This document shows positions 48,601 to 60,059 of a DNA stretch of 64,000 bases, piece after piece (within the stretch, counting starts at the first letter, position 1; the number at the start of each line of letters is the position of its first letter). The translations under genes and the position numbers were made by a program. The notes beneath the pieces are model-generated. The model made no database searches and had not been told where the DNA came from. It worked only from the letters and a program-made list of their open reading frames with translations. The DNA is from Stenopsyche tienmushanensis (lineage: Eukaryota; Arthropoda; Insecta; Trichoptera; Stenopsychidae). The stretch is taken from assembly GCA_008973525.1 (NCBI GenBank), contig WACJ01000524.1, forward strand, positions 806,001 to 870,000, given 5' to 3'.

Positions 48601-49943
48601 TACAATTAAATAATAGTGGCTTATTAAAGTGAGGGTGGAAAAAAAACTTTTCAACAAGCAAAAGGCTACACTGCTTGGTAGAAATATGCAGAGCATTAAA
48701 ATCATGAAATAATTATATGAAGATCAAACTGCTCATTGGTTTATATAAACCAGTCACAGTGGAAGAAGAAAGTTTTTTATGTATTATGAAACTAATCTTG
48801 TAACGTCATATATACCATAGACGTTCTAAATTGTAGGTTGTTTATCACGTATGTTAAAACAACGCGCGCCATAAATCGCCGCAATTGTTATTACGCAGAT
48901 TTAAAACATTTCCACCCCTAGCTTGTATAATTTTATTGTCCTGCCGGATCTCAGGACACATTCATCTCATGTATGAGCTACGCCTAGTAGCCGGCGACTG
49001 CGTTATCACTTGACTCGGGAGGTACAAACAGGCAACATTTCTACCTCTCTTGGTATTATCATAGAATGTATCCACTTAAGCCCTAGTGGACATGGCTGGA
49101 CTTCATTGGAATTTCATGACAACTCGTCGTACAAATGAAATATGAATGGAACGGCGATGCTCCTTTTTCCCACCCACTTTCTATTACCATAAAACACCGT
49201 TATCTCCTTTCAGTATTTTAGCTTTTTATTAAACAGCGCTGTGAGAAAAATATTCCCATTCATACAAACCGCAGAGCGAAGTTGTTTATTTAAAACTTTT
49301 GCCGTTTATTCATATTACTTAACTTCCTAGAGGTTTTTATTTTGGAAAAATATAAGCCAACATCGAGCAATGATCTGAGAGATGATTGAATTTTATATTA
49401 TTTTGCATGATTGCCAACTTTTTATTAATACATTCATATTAAATCGATCAATCATATTCAGCATTATGACCATAATGAATCAATATCATCCTAAAAAACA
49501 AAGCCGATTGATCATTTTTTCAATGAAATTTCTGCCGTTATTGAGACACTTTTGAAGCAATTATTTAACCTGACGATTCGATGAATTGAAACATTTCTAC
49601 TATCATGCGTTCGGCTATTTATTTGCATTGTGCTCTTGAAAAAGGACCCAAATGGTTTTTTATATGCATCATTGTATGATGTTCGATTACGTCGGGTGAA
49701 CCGTGCTCACTATATTTTTACAAAAAATTCGACATAAATGCTGAAATTTTTATTAAAATTGATGAGCGTATGAAATGACAGATGATTGATTCGCTGCGTA
49801 CATATTCAGTTATTGCTTTTGGGCGACGGTGTACCAGGCATTATTTAGGTGAAAGCCGTCGAGATAACGGCATGCGTTGTTCCGCATACGTTTTTTTTTA
49901 ATAATTGAACTTTTTTTTAACAGAATGTGTTTTTTTGTTGCAG

Positions 49944-50059
49944 CGTCGCGTATTCGATACGAGATCACAAGCGGTAACATAGGGGGTGCTTTTGCCGTCA
50001 AAAATATGACGGGCGCCATTTATGTAGCAGGGGCGCTAGATTACGAAACCAGAAAAAGG
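49944..50059 (+). CDS. CadN: Neural cadherin exon (cadherin-repeat segment)
   Basis: The exon encodes SRIRYEITSGNIGGAFAVKN followed by MTGAIYVAGALDYETRKR, part of an extracellular cadherin repeat. The I-x-Y-E-I strand, the F-x-V-x-x-x-T-G-x-I-Y-V-A core and the calcium-binding LDYE motif are standard. The whole segment is, as I remember it, nearly identical to insect neural cadherin. It is bounded by a strong acceptor (a T-rich tract ending TTGTTGCAG at 49943) and a consensus donor (AAAAAGG then GTAAGT at 50060). The acceptor phase is 1 (the first codon is completed by CG, giving the expected Ser) and the donor phase is 0. The exon is 116 nt, not a multiple of three, so it cannot simply be skipped. 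CadN is a transmembrane adhesion receptor for axon guidance and synaptic targeting. Drosophila CadN has mutually exclusive exon pairs; whether this is one of them I cannot tell. Flanking exons are outside the window. Confidence 0.93.
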
Positions 50060-50185
50060 GTAAGTTTAATGAAATATTTTATTGTAAATTGAAAATATAT
50101 ATTAACCATTAAAATGCTGCGAAATTTTATATTTTTCAAATTGTTCTTTTATGAAAAAAATAAAGTTTTATGATAATATAAAAAT
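50060..50185. other. Splice donor and start of the downstream intron
   Basis: The donor site AGG/GTAAGT is followed by AT-rich intron. A non-autonomous element begins only 126 bp after the exon. Confidence 0.8.
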
Positions 50186-50928
50186 ACATTTAAACCTTTT
50201 TTTATACGGTAGATGCGTTCCGCGGAAAATCGCACAAAAAAAGCTATGACTTAAATAGAAAAAGTGAAGATGCGTTCCGTGGATTTTAAAAACCGCATAA
50301 CTTTGAAGCAGTTATATAAAATATATCCAAAATCGCATAAAAAAAGTTAATAATATAACGGGAAAACAATAAGGCAATTAAAAGATAACATGTTTGGTAA
50401 CAGTTAAATAACGTCTTGCATCATTGGTAAAATTTTAAGGAAATCTGACACCTGGCATTTCAAATGCCAAACATCCACTAGAAAAATACTAATTATTTTA
50501 TTTACAAACTGTCATCGCTGTATGACAATTTTCGTTGCGATTTTCGATGATGACTCAAAATCGTTCTCTTCTTCGGAAGAAATAATAAACCCAGTTTAAA
50601 TGTCATCATTGTTCTGTGTAGATTTTCTCTTTCCATCAATATAATACTTAATTAGCAAAGATGTTTAAATGTCGAAACATTGGAAAAAAATCAGAATAAA
50701 TGACGTGGTTGTTATTCAGCGATATCAGATGCAATATAATTTACACAATCCCAAATTGCAATTTTTTTTCCAAATGTCGGTTAGTGTTGATGATTTATTT
50801 CCTATTTCTATCTAAATATCTCGATACATACCCTTTATGAAATTTAAAAAAAAGAAAAAACTGCTTATAAAAAACCGCATAACTTCGAAATCGCTCAAAA
50901 AAAGTCGCACAAAAAGAGGTTTGAGTGT
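50186..50928. mobile_element. MITE with AAACCT terminal repeats, same family as 592-1061
   Basis: The left end is ACATTTAAACCTTTTTTTAT. The right end, reversed, is ACACTCAAACCTCTTTTTGT. Subterminal motifs (GATGCGTTCCGCGGAAAATC at 50211-50230, AACCGCATAACTT, and AAATCGC with runs of A) are repeated in inverted order toward both ends. There is no coding potential. The left end matches 7752-7800, and the GTTCC.CGG.-GC motif matches the right arm of the 592-1061 element. Sitting 126 bp from a CadN exon, it is a tolerated intronic insertion. Confidence 0.7.
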
Positions 50929-53860
50929 GCAAAACACCCTGTGTATTATTTCATTACAAAAATGTTTCTATTTATAATGTCAGCATAAAGTTTTGTCTAT
51001 ATTTCAAATTTAGTGACAGAAACTCTTCGATGACCAATCTAAATATTATAATTTTTGACATATTTCGACAATAATTATTAAATATAAAAATATATAAAAG
51101 CAATTTAATGGTTAATATATTTTATTATTGATTGTTTATTTAATTTTTAATTATTTGTTTTATTATAATTTCTTAATTTAGATTTTCACAGAAAGATTGG
51201 AGTTTAATTAAGCGAACCTGTTCTTCGATTGACCCAATTACCAGCGCTTCAGCCGAACAATTTATGCTGAATTGTTATTTATTTCAATTATCTATCTGTT
51301 GTTTTATTTTTTTCAGCAACTTATTAAAATGTGTATACGACCGTGGGTTTAAATTTAAATGGTTCGCTCTTTATTAAATGCAGCATCTTTGCGATCTGTA
51401 CAAAGTTGTTTTATAGTAATACAACACATACGGAAATTTTGGTATTTTAAACAAAAATATAATCTGATATTGATTTATAACCATAGCAAATACAGGCATC
51501 ATTTCCTTTTTCATATTAAAATTGTAGTTCTAGTTATATTTTTGCCTTAAAGAAGGTTTCTCCAATTATGTTGTCAAAGCACGCATCCGGATCATTTTTT
51601 TCTCGAATTTCTACCCCATCTTTTAGCCTCTGTACTATGTAAAAATTCAATTTCCCGTCTCGCCGTTGTTTCGACCGTCGAATGATTCGACTACCACCAT
51701 TAATCAACCCTTAAAATTCGAGCGTTGCCTCATGTCATCCTCAGTCACGGTCCAGTTGCCCTCACAATGACTCAACTTTGGCTTTTTCAATTTCAGAAGC
51801 CATCGAATCGATCGAAAGGGCAACTAATTCCAAGTTTCCGAACGATTAATCTCTTATCGCCGAATCGCTTTAATTACTTGCTATGCGAATCCTACTTTTA
51901 AAAAAATGAGAGCATTTATTAAATCTCAAAAGAGTACCTCGAACATCTTGAATTTTGACTGGCGATTTTTTCCATGAAATATTTGATTGTTATAAATTCT
52001 CCCCAAATGAAGATTGCTTTCATTAAATCCATTATTGTTGTGAATAGATGAGTGTCTTGGAAAATATGCTGTATCTACCCTCGGGTAATATGATTAATTG
52101 TTCCCTCACGTGCTTACTAAATCATTTTTCTTATTTTGTATATAAAAATAACATTTTTTTTATTATACTCCTTGTAACCTTGGATATTTCCTTGTCTAGA
52201 TGAAAAATTAATACACGTATATCCTCTATGAAATATATTGTAATTAATTGCAATTTTTCAACGTTGAATTTATAGCACACGATCAATCAATCCCATAGAC
52301 GGCCATTAACGTTACGTCACTAAAGTAGTTTGTCACACAATTTCAAATTTTCATCGAATAAGCTCTAAATTTACCTGGATTTAGATTTACACATACCATA
52401 CAAGTATATTAATTCAGGACTTAAAATATTAATTTAGAGAGCTTATGGAAATACGACTTTACTTAAAAATAACCGTTATCAAGATTGAAAAAAAATAATC
52501 TGAATTGTAAGCAAAAAGCGATCGTTTTATAACCATATTTTAATCTCTGGTGTTTGTTCTTTATAAATATCACATAGTATACTTATAAAAGGTGTCTTTA
52601 TAATATGTAACGGGAATATTTTAATTGAATTAATCAATATAAGCAGCTGAAGTATTAATACATCCAATATATTTGATCAACCCTTTAATAACATTATATA
52701 ATAGATTAAACGCAATATTTCTTAATTAAATTCCAAATGCATGGAAAGAATTTAGACCGTTTGAGTTAAGTACTTAATTATTACGCATTAATAATAATAG
52801 TTGCTTAGTTTAGCTTTTCAGCGAATTTAGCACGATTCAAAACTGTTTGGCATCGTATATCATGGAAAGTGGTCGCGACCGAAACGGCTTTCGTAGGCCA
52901 CCAGCAAGGATTATCATGGCAATAATTTGCGAGTCAGGGCGGTTATTGTGTACCTTACGGAGTGTGATTAGGACCTAGGAGACCGCAGTGCGTCTAGGTC
53001 AAAAGATGGAAGTCCTGTGAGGACCCATCCGGGGGTCCGGCTGTTCGCAAACAGATAACGACCAGCTAAATTGTGATTGCAGCACCACAATAAATCATCG
53101 GATGAATCCACTTTCAGGATCGCAGGACACAAACGACACACAGGAATTATATCGAATCGGAAAATGGTTATTGCGAGCAAAACAGTTTTCATCCCTGTGG
53201 AGTGTATTCGGATGTAATTTCGGCCAGAAATAGTTTTTTCACGCGCTGCGTCCATTTATCATCTTTGCCTTTTACGGACGTCGCATCCATGTCCAAATTC
53301 ATCATCTGAAAAATGTCTTTTTTTATAAATTGGATCACTTATAAGCGAACATGGGCGCCATTCTTATTTCAAGAAAAATGAAAGTCTTTCTGATTTGTGA
53401 AAGAATTTCCCAAAACCGTTAAATTCATTCATCCGATTACAAGCCAAATTACAGTTAAAAAAATCAACATTTTACTATTTTATCGTACATTGTTGTATTT
53501 TTTCTAGAGAAGAAGCAATGAATTATTTTCTAGAAATGCGCTTAAGTCGCTCTGATAAATATAAATTGCCCGAAAAAGTATCTGTTGTGATGAAATAATA
53601 TTTCGACAGGACAAAAATAAAGCAATTTCGTATAAAAATGTGAATTTATGGAAAGAGGAAATATTTATTACCCTTCGACGTAATCCCTTCGCCCCCTATT
53701 TAATTTATTTGAGTGTTTTCTTATGAATTTTAAATTTATTCCTAAAATAAACGGATAGGATTTTATAAATGCACGAAAGAATGTTCAAGAATTTTTATTT
53801 ATTTTAATATATACATTTTTGTTCAATTCATAAATATTTAGCAAATGTCAAAAGCAAATT
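50929..53860. other. Intronic DNA; GC-richer blocks at 51640-51880 and 52850-53290
   Basis: No exon is found. The two GC-richer blocks show no cadherin-like translation in any frame. The second is the longest such block downstream of the exon (about 440 bp, with a non-matching 95-residue frame on the - strand). It contains GGACCTAGGAGACC and GGACCCATCCGGGGGTCCGG, an imperfect foldback at 53022-53041. Confidence 0.45.
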
Positions 53861-53895
53861 TTAACCCTTTGCACTCGTGAAACGCAACATGAGTG
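53861..53895 (+). repeat. Isolated piggyBac-type element end
   Basis: TTAA followed by CCCTTTGCACTCGTGAAACG is the classic form of a piggyBac left end. The subterminal sequence 53872-53895 folds on itself (CACTCGTG against CATGAGTG), as is often seen in these ends. No partner GTGCAAAGGG-TTAA is found downstream, so this is a solo end or the remains of a larger element. Confidence 0.4.
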
Positions 53896-54829
53896 TCACG
53901 GCTTGCCATGCGGTAATGGCAATAATAAGCGACAATAATTCTTTATTTTAGATTACATTAAGCTTCCAAGAGTTAAAGGTAGTACCAACGCGTGACTACA
54001 ATATTTTTATCTACTTATCAAGGAAATGTAAAATGATATTATCTTATATTTGCTATAAGATATTTTTTAATTTAGATCTGAAGCACCAGGTGAAGCAATC
54101 CTTCCAAGTAACAACAAAATGTATCCCATATTATATAATGATAAAAAATACTTTCTAAAACTCAAACACCCTATGTGTATACTTCGAAGAGTTCTTTTGT
54201 CTACTAGGGTTAGGATGTGCGTAGAATAATTCATTTTGAATTGATAAAACCAGGTGAAACGTGCAACAAAACTGACGCCTGATGAAAATAAAAGAGTTCA
54301 ACTGAAAAACTCTATCACATCTTTGATCTTTTATCTTTTAATGTCCAAGAAAACTTTTTGATTCACAAATTTTGTAGTCCAAAAGCACCATACTTTTTAT
54401 TGGCGATTTTTATTTATCAGATTAATATAAAACATAATTAGTCAAAACATGTTCATGTTTAAGCCATTTCAACTACATTCTCAAACAAATACTTGGTTTA
54501 CGGGTCTTGTATTATGATCCGTGATTCAAGTCCCTTTTGATGATCAAAATTGTTCAATCAACGAGCTTATGTTTCCATCAAAGCTTATTCATTGTATCAA
54601 CTGTATTTATTAGAACCGTTCGACTAAAACCCACTCAGCTCATCTCTCGCTTTAATATGTGGGTTTTGAAGAGAAACACTGTTCGGACGTGTAATTCCGA
54701 CAACGTTGATGATGAGCCATAAAGCCGTACTCCGAGGACTCTTGGCATGGTCGACCGGGCGCATTTTATTGACGAGCATTAAGTTTCAAAATTTACTAAA
54801 CCCTAGCACGTCAAGTTATAATATATTTA
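53896..54829. other. Intronic DNA, no gene
   Basis: AT-rich sequence with a short GC-richer patch at 54690-54800. A 61-residue open frame ending at 54722 has no recognisable motif and no splice context. Nothing else is seen. Confidence 0.45.
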
Positions 54830-55326
54830 AAGGCGGTATTCTACCTCTGCAAGAACAAGTGTGAGTTTAGAAAATCTTCCTATACATCAATAGAAGATGA
54901 ATACCAAAGGACAATAAACATTTGTTGCGATATTGGTAGAGAAGGTTTTGGTGACATGGACATTCATGACATCCAAGAAATATTTGAGGATCATACGTTG
55001 ATCAAAGACGAATTAATTGAAATATTAAATTAATCTACCACAATTAATGACTCAGAAAGCAGTTGCAGCGAAATAGCTCCATGTTTACATTAAAAATAAT
55101 TAATGATGACATAGAATTGGCTATGGAATTAGATTTTTTTTCAATAGAAAATGATCCCATAATTGAAAGAAGTTTAAAATCCAAAAGAAAATTACAACAA
55201 ATTTTGGAACCTTATAATGAAATACTTAAAGATTTATACGCTAAAAGCAAACAATCGCTTATTATCGAATTTTTGAAGGCTAAAACCAGAAATACTCTAG
55301 AATTCTCTAATGATGGAGATGCATAA
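54830..55326 (+). pseudogene. Tigger/pogo transposase C-terminal fragment
   Basis: In one frame the + strand reads INICCDIGREGFGDMDIHDI then QEIFEDHTLIKDELIEILN and a stop. This matches the acidic C-terminal region of Tigger proteins (GF..v...DvqELLe.h...Lt.edLiEl). After a frame change, 55063-55326 continues DIELAMELDFFSIENDPIIE, then a charged stretch, then AKSKQSLIIEFL, corresponding to the terminal block that usually ends KQxTIxxFF. The DDE core is not found upstream, so only the C-terminus remains. The second frame runs unbroken for 87 residues, so this part has decayed little. It is a separate insertion from the one near 10.5 kb. Confidence 0.6.
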
Positions 55327-57544
55327 CAGATCTCGAAAAAGATTAAAACGTATAGAATTATATGATCATTTTATGATTTGCAGATTTAAGAAATTATTTA
55401 GATTAAAACGAAATCAAAACTAAAATATGATTTTGTCATAAAAAGGATAACTGTTTGATTTTCATTAAGTTTACTAAAAATACTGTACATATTAATAAAT
55501 ATGTGTACGCAAGACTTGCATTCTAAATGTCGTGCCTTTTTATCGATCTAAAACTAAGTTTGAATTCTCGAAGAAAAATAATATTCTCTTTTGATTAATC
55601 TAGAAAAAGTTTTCCTTTAACCTCACAAAAAAAACATAAGTATAAAACAGTCATTAAGCTTCAAAAAACTTAAAAATATGTATGAAGTTAAAGTTAAATA
55701 TTTCTAACGTCTTCGAAAATATGCTTATCATAGAATTACCTAATATTGCATAATACAATATGCAGCCTTTTTAAGTATTTAAATTTTGTCATTAAAATTT
55801 TATCTGTAATCTCAATACAATATTTTGAGAATTAGCATTGTTTTCCACCAATACATTGTACGTAAATCTCTGAAAATAACTCAATTTATTAGGGTTCGTC
55901 TTATAAGCTATAATTATATTTTTAGTACGTCTTGTTACAAGTTATTATAAACATGGCTATGTCCATACCACGCCTTTACGATATGTTGTTCTGACGTGTT
56001 CTAGTATAATTAATTTTATATTAAAGGATTCTCGTTAGAATGAAAAGTCTTCTTTGATCATGTGTAAAATTAATTTATTTTGTACCATATGGCTACATCG
56101 ATTAAACGGAAATTATATTTTATTTTTATAAGATTAAATATTCAAAGTTACCGATTGATATGTAATATAAGAATACTGTTGTTTGCAATAAAATTCTAGT
56201 GCGTTATTATGATTATGCTATTATTCAGCAGAGAGTAACCATTAGAATATTAGAATACGCTCATATCGTAATTTAGATCGTAATCCTGTAACTAAGATAG
56301 GGCATATTTTGCAAGTGTTAATATGCTTTACTAAAAACTATATTAACTCTTAATACTCCCTGCGATCAAAAAAAGTTCATTAAATCAAATTTAGCGCTCA
56401 ATTGAATTTCAGTGTGATTTTTGTACCCTTTGACGTTGACATATCTATGTAGGTGGCTCGGATGGATTTCGAACGATCAAGCCTTATCAATGCTGTCAAC
56501 TTGATAAATATATAATGCAGGCTTCAAAGACAGTTTGACAGTGTAACGTAATATATATTGACCGTGTTATGCCAATGGATACATTTTTAGAGACGCAAAT
56601 TTGATGATTAAAAATGTTATCATTGTTAGTACAGTGCGTTGAATTAATCATATTCATCACGCATGTGAATAAACGTTGTTCAACATTTTCTTCCAAATTA
56701 AAAATTACCATAAAGGACACGATGTCTGTTTGGCTATGAGATGAGTCCGATAAGCGCAAAATATTGTTGCAGATTTTTTTTGAATGCGAGGTATAATTGC
56801 AAACGGTCCTATCATGAAATGAGAGTCGTCAGCATTTCCGGATTTAATAGAACATTAATCGTAGGAAGAAATTCATTAATTTCGTCCAAGAGATACTTTG
56901 TTAAAAGAAGGTTTCGGTAGTCTTTTAGATTACGAGACAGTTTTGTCTGGTTCGCCGATAAGCTAAACGACCCTATACCACCATAATCAGAAGATCTACT
57001 CCAACTTGGTACATTTAAAGCTCAGCACTTTCTTCGTCCATAGTATAGAACCGAACTATTTCCTATTAAAGCTCTTTAATCATCATCGTCATAAAGAGTT
57101 AATTATATGTGGTTGGATTTGCTCAATTTACGTAACATCATTCGACCTCATGTCTATTGTATCCTCACATTAATTTATTAATTATCTATATCAAATATTA
57201 TATGCCGTCGAGGAGTGCAAAAATAATTCTTTGTGTCTTTCTTTCGTATCTTTGCGTGCGATTTTATATTCCAACATGGCAAAAAATGAGTAATTTTTCA
57301 TCAACTCGATATTGAACACATACGAAACTTTTCGTTCTGCTTTAATATATTTGTTCTATATTTCTTACATCTTTAGAATATTCATGATTTCAATCTCTTC
57401 ATTGCTTGAGTGGTTTTCGATTGATATTAAAGGAATATTTAATTGAATAAAAATTATAAAATACATCATTGCTCCATATGTTATATCATATATATTTCTT
57501 GTCGAAATATTTTTTGATTTTTAATATGTGTAGGCAGTCAATCA
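55327..57544. other. AT-rich intronic DNA, no gene
   Basis: No coding segment, repeat or GC-rich block is recognised over about 2.2 kb. An 87-residue open frame at 56496-56759 (-) has no motif that I recognise. Confidence 0.5.
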
Positions 57545-58248
57545 AGATATAAAAAAAGTAAAAAGTATAAAATAAAAATTTAGTAGGCTTTTTAGTTAAA
57601 CTACTTTTTAGTTTATTTACGCGAAAACCTTAAAACTTTAGCTTAGTTGACTAGATAATATTATAGTGAGAAACATCCCAAGATTTCAGTCAAATCGATC
57701 AACAACTTTTTAAACTACAACTGGCAAACATTTTGAAATTGTAGTTTCGAGATAATCTCGTTTAAAGTTTCAATACGATAAAACTATCAATTTTAGTGAC
57801 TTACCGATCAAACAATAATTCCATGTGCATATAATAGATCTTCAGCTTTCTCAAAAAGTTGATTATCTTCGACTAACTGTTGTTTTTGGGCTATACGAGC
57901 TACTTTTGTCTCAGAAAGACTCTTACACTTCTACCTCGATACCCGCGCTTCGTCGATATTTTCAGCAAAGACTTTACAGTAGGTGCCAATAATTATATTT
58001 AATATGTTCATCATCTTCTAAATGAAGCTGTAGTCGTTATTAAATATCCCAGCAGCAATGTATGTTAATATTTCAATGATTTTTACACCAGAATGCAGGT
58101 GCTTTGGTGCCAGTCGAATGCAATATAACGATAATTTTGCTAATTTTTGCTTTTCTCTTTTATAGTACACTCTCAATGTGTTATACTTTCAAAATACGTA
58201 ATTAAAAAATAAATTATTAAACGTTATAAAGGGTTTGCCCCCCCCCCC
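57545..58248 (-). mobile_element. Mutator-like element, copy B (shorter)
   Basis: Aligns in the same orientation with 14500-15800. On the - strand it encodes RLAPKHLHSGVKIIEILTYI then AAGIFNNDYSFI and a stop. In the next frame it ends EDNQLFEKAEDLLYAHGIIV. Relative to copy A it lacks roughly 15110-15487 and 15510-15685, joining the coding middle directly to the 5' part. The right end runs into an 11-C homopolymer and is cut by the TTAA-bounded MITE. Both copies share the stop after DYSFI and the stop in the VSR*K region. Confidence 0.65.
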
Positions 58249-58252
58249 TTAA

Positions 58253-58323
58253 CCTTTTAACTGCCAACGACGCACCGGCGCGTCGAATTTGTACGCGCTG
58301 ATGAGTCATTGGCAGTTAAAAGG
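58253..58323. mobile_element. 71-bp piggyBac-type MITE with TTAA duplication
   Basis: TTAA (58249-58252) then CCTTTTAACTGCCAACGAC at the left, and the reverse complement CCTTTTAACTGCCAATGAC at the right ending at 58323, then TTAA (58324-58327). The arms are identical for 15 bp and match in 18 of 19. The centre contains a second palindrome (CGACGC...GCGTCG). TTAA duplication and CCTTTT ends are diagnostic of piggyBac mobilisation. At 71 bp it consists of little more than its two ends. Confidence 0.85.
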
Positions 58324-58327
58324 TTAA

Positions 58328-59848
58328 ACGTCAAAAACGCCATCAAAAACCCGTTTTACTAACGTTTACTAACGATTTACTAACGTAAATCTTTAAAATC
58401 TCCATATATATACATATATAATATAACAATAAATACTATCAACTAGAATTGTCTTTTTCGATTTTTCAATTTGGACTCTGAATAATGATTTTTGTCCGAA
58501 AGCCATTCATAAAAAATTGATCGAATTAATGGCGCTATCAAAACTGTCTTCGTTAAATTTGTAACTGTCGCCAAACTGAATACGAAATCATGATTTTATA
58601 AAAATATAAACATGCTTTGACATATTTTTTTAAAATATTTTTATACTAGTTCGCATTGCCGCCGGCTCATAATATAATGAACCGCTTCGACGGAACTTTT
58701 TGATGGATACCCTTTATAATTTTTCAACGACCTTTACCCAAATTGAAACATTATATCGAGCCACTTTCTCGTCGTGTCAGTTAGAAATTATCTTCATTCG
58801 CTGTACAAGCACCAGAAGGCTCTTTTTTAAAACAAGTTTTAGACATTTTATCTTTTCAGAATAATTATATCTCCGCATAAAAGGACAATCTCCTTTGTAG
58901 GGGCCTCTCATTAATTATTTATCATATTTTGCGAAAGGCGGTCAGGTATGGAAACCAAGAACCCGAAAAGATCATCTGTGACATTTGACAGACAAAATTG
59001 TAATCCTTCCCATTTTGTGCCTGCTACATTAACGAAGATTAAACGAAATGTTTTTTGCGAGGTCGTTTTATATTTTAAAAAAATGTATTTGCGAAAATAA
59101 TGCCAGAAAGAAAAGTGTTGGGATTTTGGAACCTTCGAGCATTAGACATTCAAACGTTGATCTTCGTTAAGCTTTTCGCATACTTGAGCTGCGTTTTTCA
59201 AACAGCCACATTTCTCATCGAGTCATTCTCTTGCCCTCCGATCGCTTGTCCTACATACTAATGACTCTTGATCAGTAAATTTGCTCCTATAACATATATT
59301 CGAGAACCGGAACCTTAGGAACTGCTATCGTCTTCCGTTGAAACTTAGATACGGTTTAAACTTGTTTCCCTTTATGATCCACCACAAAACGCTCTTGTTA
59401 ATACACGATCTCACGTCTTAAACTTGGCATAACCATACTCACTTATAATACCATCAATATTTCTTATAGCACAATTATATAATATTAACAATCAAAATAT
59501 TTTTAAAAAATCAAAAACAATTTTAATCGTAGGGGCTAGTTGTCACAGCCCTAATTAAATTCCTTCGATTGATATGGGTCGGACATTTGCTAAAATTGAA
59601 GAAAACTATCCCACTTAAAATTCTAACCCTTTCGGATATTGAAGGGCTTTGTAGGATGGGAAAGTCAACAGTTTGACAGCAAAATCGAAGAGCGTGATCC
59701 ATACAAAAAAAACTATTTTGAGGATTAAAATATTCAATATCAAATAACTGTTTATGAAGATATCTAAATATTAAAATTTAAATGACTTAATACAAAACGA
59801 CAAAGATAAAAAATAGCATTGGCAATTAATTGTCTTTATGCATTATAC
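58328..59848. other. Intronic DNA; GC-richer block at 58660-59420
   Basis: No gene is recognised. A short direct repeat of TTTACTAACG occurs at 58353-58385. The block 58660-59420 is moderately GC-rich and non-coding. The rest is AT-rich up to the hAT terminal repeat. Confidence 0.45.
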
Positions 59849-59925
59849 CAGTGCTCCGCAACCGGTGTGCCGCGGCACACTGGTGTGCCGTGAGCCGATA
59901 CAGGTGTGCCGCGGTCAAATAAGAT
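59849..59925 (+). mobile_element. hAT (BED-type) left terminal repeat
   Basis: The sequence CAGTGCTCCGCAACCGGTGT, then repeated GTGTGCCG motifs in both orientations (GTGTGCCGCGGCACAC is a perfect 16-bp palindrome at 59865-59880), is typical of the ends of hAT elements that encode ZBED5-like transposases. Such a transposase begins 1.2 kb downstream on the same strand. No matching right terminal repeat is found before the window ends. Confidence 0.6.
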
Positions 59926-60059
59926 AATATTATAACTAAAATATTTTTCAATAGTTCTCCAGCGTCTGTCACCTATTTAAGTTGCCAGACACCTAAAACC
60001 AGATATTAATATTTCTATTCCGGGATTCATCTGTCATTGTGCTGACAGAATCAATAGAA

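Larger units (their letters stand above)
40943..49943. other. Intronic DNA immediately upstream of the CadN exon
   Basis: About 9 kb without a recognisable gene. GC-richer, non-coding blocks lie at 41560-41800, 41930-42260, 42940-43110, 44460-44940, 46860-47420 and 48880-49170. A perfect 16-bp palindrome (CTACCCCATGGGGTAG) sits at 45593-45608, directly followed by TAGGCCTA. A diverged copy of the repeat near 32520 begins at about 43816. A tRNA-like B box (GGTTCGATCCC, 46888-46898) has no accompanying A box. The segment ends in a polypyrimidine-rich splice acceptor. Confidence 0.5.

Noticed and set aside
56928..56952. LDYET-encoding string resembling the end of the CadN exon
   Set aside because: The upstream translation is not cadherin-like and has stops within a few codons. 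There is also no donor site after it, so it is not a twin exon.
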